A DNA stretch of 64,000 bases, taken from positions 3,038,001-3,102,000 of the forward strand of contig NZ_CP012266.1 in NCBI RefSeq assembly GCF_001277235.1, in the 5' to 3' direction. A program made the position numbers and the translations under genes. The DNA comes from Cronobacter dublinensis subsp. dublinensis LMG 23823. Its GTDB lineage: Bacteria > Pseudomonadota > Gammaproteobacteria > Enterobacterales > Enterobacteriaceae. A model generated the notes under the pieces. That model saw nothing but the letters and a program-made list of their open reading frames with translations, searched no databases and was not told the origin of the DNA. Positions 26,335 to 34,722 of this stretch are shown here, piece by piece (position 1 is the stretch's first letter; the number at the start of each line of letters is the position of its first letter).

Positions 26335-27390
26335 CTACTTCCGGTGAATAAACTCAACGGCTTTATCCGGGAAATCGGTAAACAGCCCGTCCACATCCGC
26401 CTGGTTATACAGCACGTCGTAAAGCTGATTGACGTTGGTAGCGTAATCCGGCAACTGGTCGGCGCGCACCGTATACGGGTGCACCTGCAAATGGCTGTCG
26501 TGCGCCTCTTTCGCCATCGCGGTCAGCGTCACCTTCTCTTTGGTTGAGCCCTCCGCCACCAGCATATGATAATCCGGCCCGATACCGTCGGCGTACTGCG
26601 CTATCTGCTTCATCGCACCCGGCTTAAACATCCAGTCGTAGCTGTAGTTTACCCATTTGCCGTCCGGCTGTTTCTGCTGGGTTTCGTTCCAGTCGGTGTA
26701 GGCGATAAGCTGCACCAGCTTCAGATCCATCTTAAGCTTCGGCTCCAGCTCGGTCTTAATACGCTTAAGCTCGTTGGCGTCAAAGCACTGCAGATAAACC
26801 TTGTCCTGCTTCGTGGTGTAGCCATACTTTTTCAGGGTTTCCAGCGTCTTCGCGGCGATGTCCTTGCCTTCCTGATGATGGAACCACGGCGCTTTGATCT
26901 CAGGATAAATGCCGATGTTTTTGCCGGTGGAGTGATTAAGCCCCTGCACAAACTCGATCTCTTCCTCGAAGGTATGCACCCGGAAGTCAGATTTGCCCAT
27001 CGGGAAGCGGCCAGGGAACGTCTGCACTTTTTTGCCGTTGTCGAGCTCAAAACCTTCGGTAAACCTCAGTGATTTGATCTCCGCGAGCGTAAAGTCGATG
27101 GCGTAATAGCGGCCATCTTTGCGCGCGCGGTCCGGGAATCGCTCCGCGACATCGGTCACGCGATCCAGATAGTGATCATGCAGCACCACCAGCTGGTCGT
27201 CTTTGGTCATCACCAGATCCTGCTCCAGGTAATCGGCGCCCTGCGCATACGCCATCGCTTTCGCAGGCAACGTATGCTCAGGCAGATACCCGCTGGCCCC
27301 GCGATGGGCAATAACCAGCTTATCCGCCGCCAGCGCGTTTGCCGACATTACGCCTATCGCCAGCGCCGCCAGCGTCATTCTCAGTTTCAT
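26335..27390 (-). CDS. glpQ: GlpQ, periplasmic glycerophosphodiester phosphodiesterase
   Basis: Hydrolyses glycerophosphodiesters from phospholipids to glycerol 3-phosphate and an alcohol in the periplasm. 351 residues (E. coli 358). A cleavable signal peptide precedes ADKLVIAHRG (cleavage after ANALA). The catalytic motif HRGASGYLPEHT (first histidine near 29) and the metal-binding DYLEQDLVMTKDD follow. It begins 9 bases after the glpT stop codon and forms the glpTQ operon: the product is imported by GlpT. Confidence 0.97.
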   Translation of the reverse strand: MKLRMTLAALAIGVMSANALAADKLVIAHRGASGYLPEHTLPAKAMAYAQGADYLEQDLVMTKDDQLVVLHDHYLDRVTDVAERFPDRARKDGRYYAIDFTLAEIKSLRFTEGFELDNGKKVQTFPGRFPMGKSDFRVHTFEEEIEFVQGLNHSTGKNIGIYPEIKAPWFHHQEGKDIAAKTLETLKKYGYTTKQDKVYLQCFDANELKRIKTELEPKLKMDLKLVQLIAYTDWNETQQKQPDGKWVNYSYDWMFKPGAMKQIAQYADGIGPDYHMLVAEGSTKEKVTLTAMAKEAHDSHLQVHPYTVRADQLPDYATNVNQLYDVLYNQADVDGLFTDFPDKAVEFIHRK

Positions 27391-27399
27391 CGGTGCTCC

Positions 27400-28755
27400 T
27401 TATCCGCGTTTTGCCTGCGTTTCATGGTGATGCTTATGCTCACCCACCATCACGATAATCAGCAGCAGGACCGCCAGAATGCTGCCGCCAATCATCACCA
27501 TAAAGCCGCCGTCCCAGCCGAAGAAATCGACGGTGTAACCCACGATAGCGCTCGCCGCGACGGAACCGCCGAGATAGCCAAACAAGCCGGTAAAGCCCGC
27601 CGCCGTTCCCGCCGCCTTTTTCGGCGCCAGCTCCAGCGCATGCAGGCCAATCAGCATTACAGGGCCGTAAATCAGAAAGCCGATGACAATCATGCACGCC
27701 ATGTCGATATGCGGATTGCCCGGCGGGTTGAGCCAGTAAACGACGGTCGCGATAGTCACCAGCGTCATAAAGAACACGCCAGTCGCGCCGCGGTTGCCGC
27801 GGAACACTTTGTCCGACATCCAGCCGCAAAGCAGCGTGCCGGGGATGCCTGCATATTCATAGAAGAAATAGGCCCAGGAGGACTTATCCAGCGCGAAATG
27901 CTTCACCTCTTTTAAGTAGGTGGGCGACCAGTCGAGGATGCCGTAGCGCAGCAGATACACGAACACGTTCGCCACCGCGATGTACCACAGCAGCTTATTC
28001 GGCAGCACGTACTGCATAAAAATCTGCTTCGCTGTCAGCTCTTCTTCGTGCTTCTCGTTATAGTCGTCCGGGTAATCGTTTTTATACGCTTCGATGGGCG
28101 GCAGCCCGCAGGACTGCGGCGTATCGCGCATCAGGGCAAACGCGATGATCGCGACCAGAATCGCCGCGAAGGCAGGCATATACAGCGCGGCGTGCCAGTC
28201 GTTAAACCACGCCATGCCGAGCAGGAACAGCAGCGGCGGAATGCCGCCGCCCACGTTATGGGCACAGTTCCACACGGACACAATCCTGCCGCGCTCTTTC
28301 TGCGACCACCAGTGCACCATCGTGCGCCCGCACGGCGGCCATCCCATGCCCTGGAACCAGCCGCACATAAACAGCAGCACAAACATCACCATGATGCTGG
28401 AGGTCGCCCACGGCACGAAGCCCATAAACAGCATCACTGCCGCCGCGAGGATCAGGCCCGCCGGCAGAAAGACGCGCGGATTTGAGCGGTCAGAGACCGA
28501 ACCCATGATGAATTTCGAAAATCCATAAGCGATGGAAATACCAGAAAGCGCAAAACCGAGATCGCCGCGCGAGAAGCCCTGCTCCACCAGATACGGCATC
28601 GCCAAGGCAAAGTTTTTACGTACCAGATAGTAAGCGGCATAGCCGAAGAAAATCCCCATAAAAATCTGCCAGCGCAGGCGACGATAGAGAGGATCTACCT
28701 CGCCGTCAGGCAGCCTTGCGCGATGCGGGGCGGGTTTAAAAATACTTAACATCAC
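27400..28755 (-). CDS. glpT: GlpT, glycerol-3-phosphate:phosphate antiporter
   Basis: Inner-membrane major-facilitator antiporter of 451 residues with twelve hydrophobic helices; it also imports fosfomycin. The substrate-binding arginine is at residue 46 in YYLVRKNF (E. coli R45), and the central cytoplasmic loop (TPQSCGLPP and the following charged stretch) is as in E. coli. The promoter region upstream has a CRP site and GlpR-like half-sites. Unlike in E. coli, no glpABC operon lies on the other side. Confidence 0.98.
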   Translation of the reverse strand: MMLSIFKPAPHRARLPDGEVDPLYRRLRWQIFMGIFFGYAAYYLVRKNFALAMPYLVEQGFSRGDLGFALSGISIAYGFSKFIMGSVSDRSNPRVFLPAGLILAAAVMLFMGFVPWATSSIMVMFVLLFMCGWFQGMGWPPCGRTMVHWWSQKERGRIVSVWNCAHNVGGGIPPLLFLLGMAWFNDWHAALYMPAFAAILVAIIAFALMRDTPQSCGLPPIEAYKNDYPDDYNEKHEEELTAKQIFMQYVLPNKLLWYIAVANVFVYLLRYGILDWSPTYLKEVKHFALDKSSWAYFFYEYAGIPGTLLCGWMSDKVFRGNRGATGVFFMTLVTIATVVYWLNPPGNPHIDMACMIVIGFLIYGPVMLIGLHALELAPKKAAGTAAGFTGLFGYLGGSVAASAIVGYTVDFFGWDGGFMVMIGGSILAVLLLIIVMVGEHKHHHETQAKRG

Positions 28756-28842
28756 TGTCTCCTGCTTATTAGGTATCGAACTATTCGTTTTGCTTATGTT
28801 TCCCTTGCGAGCGTGATAGTAGGCAAAAAGGATTATTTATGC

Positions 28843-28858
28843 TGTGAAACATCGCACA
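28843..28858 (-). promoter_or_regulatory. CRP site upstream of glpT
   Basis: TGTGAAACATCGCACA matches the CRP consensus TGTGA-N6-TCACA with one mismatch. It is centred about 95 bases upstream of the glpT start codon. glpTQ is catabolite-controlled in E. coli. Confidence 0.7.
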
Positions 28859-28879
28859 ATTTGTTACGGATTTATGACA

Positions 28880-28942
28880 ATCGAACACAAAAGCGCATGG
28901 TGGTGGGTTAGATTTTTCGATTTATGCGCGTTTACTTTCGTT
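28880..28942. promoter_or_regulatory. GlpR-like half-sites upstream of glpT
   Basis: Three decamers each differ by one base from the GlpR half-site WATKYTCGWW: TGTGTTCGAT (28880-28889, minus), ATTTTTCGAT (28912-28921, plus) and TACTTTCGTT (28933-28942, plus). Their position fits repression of glpTQ by GlpR, but the half-sites are not neatly paired. Confidence 0.4.
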
Positions 28943-29042
28943 TAAGGCCAAAAACAGTAGGGAGATGCACCAGGCAGGTGCGGCGGAGATAAAAGGAAAA
29001 TAACGGCCCGGAGGAGGTACAAGAGGAAGGACAGAAAAGAAC

Positions 29043-29067
29043 GCGGGCGCGCGGCACTGTCGCCCGC
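29043..29067 (-). terminator. Weak terminator after yfaY
   Basis: A GC-rich 7-base stem (GCGGGCG / CGCCCGC, 11-base loop) begins 14 bases past the yfaY stop codon and is followed on the minus strand by GTTCTTTTCTG. Confidence 0.5.
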
Positions 29068-29080
29068 GCCCGGCGTGCCG

Positions 29081-30277
29081 TCAGACGGTCAGCGTATCGA
29101 CCACCTGCACCCAGCCCTGGCTTGCGGTCACGGCCTGGCCGTTCAGCCAGCGGCGCACCAGCGTCAGCGCCATCATCGCGCAGATCTCCTGGCGAATCCG
29201 CCGCGCGTAGCGGCTGGCGTTAAAGCGCAAACGCACGGCATGCGTGTCCTGCGGCGTGGTCAGCGCGATATTGATCTCATCGTCTTCAACGCTTGCGATA
29301 CTCAGCGCCAAATCCGCGAGATGCCGACGGCAGCGCTCCACGTTCCAGTGCGCGGTCTGCGCCAGCGTTTCGACCTGGGCGGGCAGCACTTCGCTCGCCA
29401 GCAGCGGCGCGTCGGCATCCGTGAGCTGCAGCGCCAGCAGGCCCGCGGTGAACTGCTCGCTCAGGGTAATGCTGAGCTGCTGCTCGCGCAGGCAGCGGGC
29501 AATCTGGGCAGGCAGCGTTTCAGTGCCTTCAAAAATCAGGCTGTCGCCTGCCACCTCGCGAACGTGCGGCCAGATAGCCTCCATCTCAACACGGCGGGAA
29601 GCCGGGCCGGTGAGCTTAAGCTCGATAATCGGCGTTGAGGAGCGGTAGCCCATCACGACATCCGGCGGCAGCGTCAGGGTGTCGAGCTGTGCGGCGAGAT
29701 CGCTTTCGGAGCGCCCGAACGTGGTGAGACGCAGGCAGAGCGGCGGCTCGGGGAACGTAAAGCGCTCGCGCAGGCGCGGCAGGATCTCATGCTCCACCAT
29801 CCGCTTAAATTCCGACGGTACGCCGGGCGTGAAGAAAATCAGACAGCGGTTGAGCTTAATGGCGAACCCGCAGGCGGTGCCGACCGGGTTGTCGATCATT
29901 TCGCTGCCCGCCGGCAGCAGCGCCTGTTTGCGGTTGCTCGCCGCCATCAGCCGCCCGCGCGCCGTGAAAAACCGCTCCATTGTCGCAAGCCAGCCTTCGT
30001 GCAGCTCAAGCTCCACGCCCAACGCGCGCGCCGCCGCTTCGGCGCTCAGATCGTCGCTGGTCGGCCCCAGGCCGCCGTTAACGATAAGAATATCGGCGTG
30101 CTGGCTGCGCTCGGTCAGCGCCGCCACCAGCGATTCCAGGCTGTCGCCTACCGTGTTGCGCCGGGTGAGCGGCAGTCCCTGTTCAAAAAACAGCGTGGCA
30201 AGCCAGGCGGCGTTGGTATCGACAATCTGACCGTGCAGCACTTCGTCGCCGGTCGAGAGCATTTCTGTCTGTAGCAT
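29081..30277 (-). CDS. yfaY: YfaY, CinA-like protein
   Basis: 398 residues (E. coli 400). The N-terminal half is a MoaB/MogA-like molybdopterin-binding fold with the CinA motifs STGDEVLHGQIVDTNAAWLA (residues 8-27) and NGGLGPTSDDLS. The C-terminal half resembles the nicotinamide-nucleotide amidase domain of PncC (LSEQFTAGLLALQLTDADAP), but the E. coli homologue is reported as lacking amidase activity. Its physiological role is not established. It sits where E. coli has it, upstream of yfaZ, but the rhm genes found beside it in E. coli are missing. Confidence 0.93.
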   Translation of the reverse strand: MLQTEMLSTGDEVLHGQIVDTNAAWLATLFFEQGLPLTRRNTVGDSLESLVAALTERSQHADILIVNGGLGPTSDDLSAEAAARALGVELELHEGWLATMERFFTARGRLMAASNRKQALLPAGSEMIDNPVGTACGFAIKLNRCLIFFTPGVPSEFKRMVEHEILPRLRERFTFPEPPLCLRLTTFGRSESDLAAQLDTLTLPPDVVMGYRSSTPIIELKLTGPASRRVEMEAIWPHVREVAGDSLIFEGTETLPAQIARCLREQQLSITLSEQFTAGLLALQLTDADAPLLASEVLPAQVETLAQTAHWNVERCRRHLADLALSIASVEDDEINIALTTPQDTHAVRLRFNASRYARRIRQEICAMMALTLVRRWLNGQAVTASQGWVQVVDTLTV

Positions 30278-30369
30278 TATTTTCTCCGCGTGAAGGGAAG
30301 CCTTTACTATAGCGCGCAGAGGAAGGAAGGAGGAAAAAAACAGGCGCAGCGGTGGCCGCGCCCGAAAAA

Positions 30370-30912
30370 TCAGAAGCCTGCGCTCACGCCGAGGTACGGG
30401 CCGTCAGCCACTTTGCTGTCGCGATCGCCGTCTTTACCGGTCATGTTGATGTAGCGGTAACCCGCTTCAACGCTGAGCGGACGGAACAGCGAGAAACGCG
30501 CGCCCGCGCTCGCTTCCTGGTAATCATTAACGCCGCTGGAGAGCGAATCCGGCGAGTAGTAGTAGTCGCCGAACAGCGAAACGCGCTGCGCGATATCCCA
30601 GCGCACGCCGCCGCCAACCGCCGCCGCGTAGCCTTCATCCCCTTCGTTCGGGTTGAGGTAAATCGCCTTCACGCCCGGCGTGACCATAAACGGCCCCAGC
30701 GGCATGTTGAAGCCCAGGCCGACGCCGACGATATCGCCGTGATCGTCGTTATGTGCCCAGTTGCCGGTCAGCTGCAGGCCGCTGCTTTCGGTGCCAAAAC
30801 CGGCGCCCAGATTGGTGTAATGCTCACCGACCGCGCCATTCACGCTGATAGCGCTGGCCTGCGTGGCGGCCAGCAGCAGGCCGGCCATTGCTAAACGAAG
30901 TGTGTTTTTCAT
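30370..30912 (-). CDS. yfaZ: YfaZ, predicted outer-membrane beta-barrel protein
   Basis: 180-residue precursor, the E. coli length. A signal peptide is cleaved after about residue 19-21 (LLAATQASA). The rest has alternating hydrophobic residues of short beta-strands (LFGDYYYSP, VEAGYRYINM) and a C-terminal aromatic residue (GVSAGF), which fits a small outer-membrane barrel. The start at 30912 (MKNTLRLAMAG) was chosen over an in-frame start 26 codons upstream because only the shorter form has a normal signal peptide. Function unknown. Confidence 0.92.
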   Translation of the reverse strand: MKNTLRLAMAGLLLAATQASAISVNGAVGEHYTNLGAGFGTESSGLQLTGNWAHNDDHGDIVGVGLGFNMPLGPFMVTPGVKAIYLNPNEGDEGYAAAVGGGVRWDIAQRVSLFGDYYYSPDSLSSGVNDYQEASAGARFSLFRPLSVEAGYRYINMTGKDGDRDSKVADGPYLGVSAGF

Positions 30913-31053
30913 TCCATGTATCTCAAAAAAAAGAAAAAAGGACCCTGTAAACGTAACGCGGCATTGTACCTGTATCCGGCCTGCGATCAATGCGGGCCGC
31001 CCCGCGCGCCGCGCCGGGCGGTAAAAAAGAGAAAACGCCTATGCTGAAAAGCA

Positions 31054-32490
31054 TTAAACGCCGCTTTGGGCGGGCGGCGAGGAATGAAGCGGCAGCCGGA
31101 CGCGGACCAGCAGCCCGCCGAGCCTGTCGCCGTTAAGGAGTTCGGCGCGGGTGCGATGCCAGCGGGCGATATCATTCACCAGCGCCAGCCCGAGCCCGGC
31201 GCCAGGGTGTATACCGGCGTTATCGAGACGGCGAAACGGCGTCAGCGCCTGATCGCGCTGCGCGGCGTCGATGCCGGGCCCGCTGTCTTCCACATCAAGC
31301 ATCGCCTCACCCGCCGCGACGCAGACGCGCACCGTCACCACGCCGCCCGCAGGCGTATATTTCAGCGCATTATCGAGCAGATTGGCGCACAGCTCCGCCA
31401 GCAACAGCGGCTCGGCAGCCACCCACACCGGCCCCTCCTCGCCTTCATAACCGAGATCCACCGGTTTGCTGCGCGCCTGCGGCAGGCGCGAGAAACAGCT
31501 CTCACGCGCGGCCGCCACCAGATCCACCACGCCGAGCGCGCGCGTCTCGCCCGGCTCTGCCCGGCGCAATGTTGCCAGTTGCAGCAGCCGTTCCGTCAGG
31601 GTGATGGTCTGATCGAGCGTCGCGCTCATGGCCTGTAAGCTCTCGCGCCACTGGGCCGGGTCGTCGCTTGCCAGCGCCACCGCCGCCTGGGTTTTCAGCA
31701 CCGTGAGCGGCGTTTTTAACTGATGAGAGGCATCGGCGCTAAAGCGCTCCTGGCGGGCAATCAGCGCGCGCAGACGGCTGATATAGCGGTTAAAAGCGAC
31801 AATCAGCAGCCGCGTTTCCGACCACGGCAGCAGATCCGGCAGCGGCGTCAGCTCGCCGGGCGAGCGCCTGACCATCAGGCGCGACAGCTTGCGCATCGGC
31901 TTAAGAACCCGGCGCAGCAGCAGCCCGGCGAGCACCAGCGTCATCAGTACCAGTCCTCCCTGGGTCAGCGCCGAAGAGATGAGCAGCTGGCGCGCCAGCA
32001 GATGACGCGACTGCAACGTCTCGGCGACGTAAATCTCCGCCATGCCGTTGATGCCGTCCTCGTTAACCGGCTGCAGCAGCCGCGCCACGCGCAGCCGCTG
32101 GCCCTGATAGGTAGCGTGATAAAACCACGCCAGCGCCGGGTAAAGCTCGGTGCGCGCCACGCCGCGCGGCATCGCCGGGAGATCGTCATAGCCGGAGATA
32201 ACCCGCCCGTGGGTATCCTGCACTTTGTAGAAGAGACGGTCGTTCATGTTGCGCTCGACGCTGTCGAGCACCGCCCAGGGCACCTCCGCCTGCAACTCGC
32301 CGTGATGCACATTAAGGCGCTCGGCCACGATACGCGCCGAGGCCAGCAGTGTACGGTCATACGCCTGGGTTGCGGCATTCAGCGCGCTGACATAACTGTT
32401 TAACGCGGAAAACGCCCACAGCAGCAGGAGCGGCAGGCCGAGAAACAGCAGCAATTTGCCGAGCAGGGATTCAGGGCGCAACCAGCTCAT
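31054..32490 (-). CDS. tctE: TctE, sensor histidine kinase for tricarboxylate uptake
   Basis: Inner-membrane sensor of 478 residues that controls TctD. Two membrane helices (about residues 9-27 and 163-186) flank a periplasmic sensor domain. The H-box is SADASHQLKTPLTVL near residue 256, and the ATP-binding domain has the N-box LLDNALKYTP and the DVEDSGPGI and GAGLGLALV glycine boxes. The start at 32490 (MSWLRPESLL) overlaps the 3' end of tctD by 20 bases. The in-frame extension back to 32607 would run into tctD and is rejected. It ends next to yfaZ. Confidence 0.93.
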   Translation of the reverse strand: MSWLRPESLLGKLLLFLGLPLLLLWAFSALNSYVSALNAATQAYDRTLLASARIVAERLNVHHGELQAEVPWAVLDSVERNMNDRLFYKVQDTHGRVISGYDDLPAMPRGVARTELYPALAWFYHATYQGQRLRVARLLQPVNEDGINGMAEIYVAETLQSRHLLARQLLISSALTQGGLVLMTLVLAGLLLRRVLKPMRKLSRLMVRRSPGELTPLPDLLPWSETRLLIVAFNRYISRLRALIARQERFSADASHQLKTPLTVLKTQAAVALASDDPAQWRESLQAMSATLDQTITLTERLLQLATLRRAEPGETRALGVVDLVAAARESCFSRLPQARSKPVDLGYEGEEGPVWVAAEPLLLAELCANLLDNALKYTPAGGVVTVRVCVAAGEAMLDVEDSGPGIDAAQRDQALTPFRRLDNAGIHPGAGLGLALVNDIARWHRTRAELLNGDRLGGLLVRVRLPLHSSPPAQSGV

Positions 32491-33151
32491 CGCTGCACTC
32501 CAGCACATAGCCCAGGCCGCGCAGCGTGGTGATTTGGACGTTGCTCGCCAGCAGTTTTTTACGCAGCCGGTGAATGTAAATCTCGATGCTCTCAGGGCTG
32601 ACGTCATCGCTCAGGCTGAACACCTGTTCGAAGAGCTGCTGGCGCGACACCGGACGGCGGCGGCGGAACATCAGCACGGTGAGCAGCGCATGCTCGCGCG
32701 GCGTCAGTGCCAGCGGCTTGCCCTGTAACTCAAAATAGCCCGCGTCGTGGAATATCAGCTCGCCTAAGCGCTGCGCCTCCTGCACCTGCCCTTCGCTGCG
32801 CCGCACCAGCGCGCGCAGCCGCGCCTCCAGCTCGCTCAGCTCAAAGGGCTTCGGCAGGTAGTCGTCCGCGCCCTCGTTAAGCCCTTTTACCCGGTCGGCC
32901 ACGCTCCCGTGTGCGGTGAGCAGCAGCACCGGTACCGCCTGGCCGCGACGGCGCAGGCGCGCCAGCACCTCCAGCCCGTTCAGGCGCGGCATTTCGATAT
33001 CCAGCACCGCCACGGCGTAGCTTTCGTTTTGCAGCAGATGGTCCGCCGCCAGCCCGTCGCCGACACAATCCACGGCAAAGCCGGTATTCGTCAGCGCTTT
33101 CTCCAGCCAGTGAGCCAGCTCACGATTATCTTCCGCTAATAAGAGACGCAT
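32471..33151 (-). CDS. tctD: TctD, response regulator for tricarboxylate transport
   Basis: OmpR/PhoB-type regulator of 226 residues that activates tctCBA. The receiver domain shows the acidic pair Glu7/Asp8, phosphoacceptor Asp51 (VLDIEMPRLNG) and Lys in LPKPFELSELE. The winged-helix DNA-binding domain is C-terminal (SPESIEIYIHRLRKKL). It overlaps tctE and is divergent from tctC across a 133-base promoter region. Confidence 0.95.
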   Translation of the reverse strand: MRLLLAEDNRELAHWLEKALTNTGFAVDCVGDGLAADHLLQNESYAVAVLDIEMPRLNGLEVLARLRRRGQAVPVLLLTAHGSVADRVKGLNEGADDYLPKPFELSELEARLRALVRRSEGQVQEAQRLGELIFHDAGYFELQGKPLALTPREHALLTVLMFRRRRPVSRQQLFEQVFSLSDDVSPESIEIYIHRLRKKLLASNVQITTLRGLGYVLECSDELVAP

Positions 33152-33179
33152 ATCACATCCGGTAAAGTTTCTGTCGCGA

Positions 33180-33197
33180 TGAAAGGAAACTGAAAGG
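33180..33197. promoter_or_regulatory. TGAAAGG direct repeat, candidate TctD site
   Basis: TGAAAGG occurs at 33180-33186 and 33191-33197, an 11-base period, in the tctD-tctC intergenic region. Direct repeats with 10-11 base spacing are typical of OmpR-family regulators. The assignment to TctD is inference. Confidence 0.4.
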
Positions 33198-33284
33198 CTT
33201 TAGTTTTAACAATCACGCAACCGACACGCTACAAAGCAGTTCACATAATCAGAAACATCACGGCTGTCATGCATGAGGATGAAA

Positions 33285-34265
33285 ATGAAAACATCGCTTC
33301 TCTCTACCCTGTTAGCAACGTCTCTGGCTTTCACCTTTACCACCGCCCACGCCGCGGAAGCGCCGTCACGCCCGGAATGCATCGCGCCTGCGAAGCCCGG
33401 CGGCGGATTTGATTTAACCTGCAAGCTCATCCAGGTGAGCCTGCAGGAGACCGGCGCGCTGGAAAAACCGATGCGCGTGACATACATGCCCGGCGGCGTC
33501 GGCGCGGTGGCCTATAACGCTATCGTCGCCCAGCGCCCCGGCGAGCCAGGCACCGTGGTGGCGTTCTCCGGCGGCTCGCTGCTGAACCTCTCGCAAGGCA
33601 AGTTTGGCCGCTACAACGTTGACGACGTGCGCTGGCTTGCGAGCGTCGGCACCGACTACGGGATGATAGCGGTACGCGCCGACTCGCCCTGGAAAACGCT
33701 CGGCGACCTGATGAAAGCGCTGGAGAAAGATCCCAACAGCGTCGTGTTTGGCGCGGGCGCGTCCATCGGCAGCCAGGACTGGATGAAAACCGCGCTGCTG
33801 GCCCAGAAGGCGGGCGTCGACCCACACAAAATGCGCTACGTGGCGTTTGAGGGCGGCGGCGAGCCGGTGACCGCGCTGATGGGCAATCATGTGCAGGCAG
33901 TGTCGGGCGATCTGAGCGAAATGGTGCCCTACCTGACCGGCAATAAACTGCGGGTACTGGCCGTCTTTGCCAATGAGCGCCTGCCCGGCCAGCTCGCCCA
34001 GGTGCCGACCGCCAAAGAACAGGGCTACGACCTGGTATGGCCTATCATTCGCGGTTTTTATGTCGGCCCGAAAGTCAGTGACGCCGATTATCAGTGGTGG
34101 GTACAGACCTTCGAAAAACTCCAGCAGACCGGGGAATTCAAAAAGCAGCGCGACCTGCGCGGCCTGTTTGAATTTAACCTGACCGGCAAAGCGCTGGATG
34201 AGTATGTGAAAAACCAGGTCAACGACTACCGCGAAAAAGCCAAAGCCTTTGGGCTTGCGAAATAG
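33285..34265 (+). CDS. tctC: TctC, periplasmic tricarboxylate-binding protein
   Basis: Extracytoplasmic solute receptor of the tripartite tricarboxylate transporter, which imports citrate and related acids. The signal peptide MKTSLLSTLLATSLAFTFTT-AHA is followed by mature AEAPSRPECIAP. The family's ligand loops appear in KPGGGFDLTCKL and VGADY-like segments such as YMPGGVGAVAYN. Three in-frame ATGs lie at 33273, 33279 and 33285; I chose 33285 because GAGG at 33275-33278 is six bases before it, giving 326 residues. tctB follows after 14 bases. Confidence 0.95.
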   Translation: MKTSLLSTLLATSLAFTFTTAHAAEAPSRPECIAPAKPGGGFDLTCKLIQVSLQETGALEKPMRVTYMPGGVGAVAYNAIVAQRPGEPGTVVAFSGGSLLNLSQGKFGRYNVDDVRWLASVGTDYGMIAVRADSPWKTLGDLMKALEKDPNSVVFGAGASIGSQDWMKTALLAQKAGVDPHKMRYVAFEGGGEPVTALMGNHVQAVSGDLSEMVPYLTGNKLRVLAVFANERLPGQLAQVPTAKEQGYDLVWPIIRGFYVGPKVSDADYQWWVQTFEKLQQTGEFKKQRDLRGLFEFNLTGKALDEYVKNQVNDYREKAKAFGLAK

Positions 34266-34279
34266 CGAAGGAGGCTGTG

Positions 34280-34711
34280 ATGAGCGATCGCATTTTTGCC
34301 GGGATCTGGCTGCTGCTGTGTATCGGCGGGCTGTTTGTCGCCTGGCAGATCCACAGCGAGTACGCCTATGAGCCGGTCGGGCCGCGCCCCTTTCCGGTGG
34401 GCATTATCGCCCTGATGCTGCTCTGTTCGGTGCTATTGCTGTTGCGCCGCCCGGATGTGGTGGAGTGGCCGCATCACGCGGTGCTGCAGCGGCTGGTGGT
34501 GATGGTGATTATTCTGCTGCTCTACGCCTGGGGCTTTGAATGGCTGGGCTTTCCGCTCGCGACTGCGCTGCTGACGGCGGTGATTGGCATGCTATTCGGC
34601 GCGCGGCTTCCGGCGGCGCTCGCCTCCGGCGTGGTGATGGGCGGCGCGCTCTGGTTCGCTTTCGATCGCCTGCTTGACGTGACGCTGCCTCTCGGGGCCT
34701 GGCTTAATTAA
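34280..34711 (+). CDS. tctB: TctB, small membrane subunit of tricarboxylate transporter
   Basis: 143-residue inner-membrane protein with four hydrophobic segments (about 6-24, 38-56, 68-85 and 95-130). It partners the large permease TctA. A GTG at 34277 and an ATG at 34280 are both possible; the ATG is 5 bases after AAGGAGG (34268-34274) and is preferred. The 12-base gap to tctA shows a compact operon. Confidence 0.93.
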   Translation: MSDRIFAGIWLLLCIGGLFVAWQIHSEYAYEPVGPRPFPVGIIALMLLCSVLLLLRRPDVVEWPHHAVLQRLVVMVIILLLYAWGFEWLGFPLATALLTAVIGMLFGARLPAALASGVVMGGALWFAFDRLLDVTLPLGAWLN

Positions 34712-34722
34712 CGGGGGCTTTT

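Larger units (their letters stand above)
28756..29080. other. glpT upstream region; glpABC absent
   Basis: 325 bases between glpT and yfaY, both on the minus strand. The part next to glpT holds the CRP and GlpR-like sites. The rest, 28950 to 29040, has no supported gene and no remnant of glpA that I can recognise. The last part holds a weak terminator for yfaY. Confidence 0.6.
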
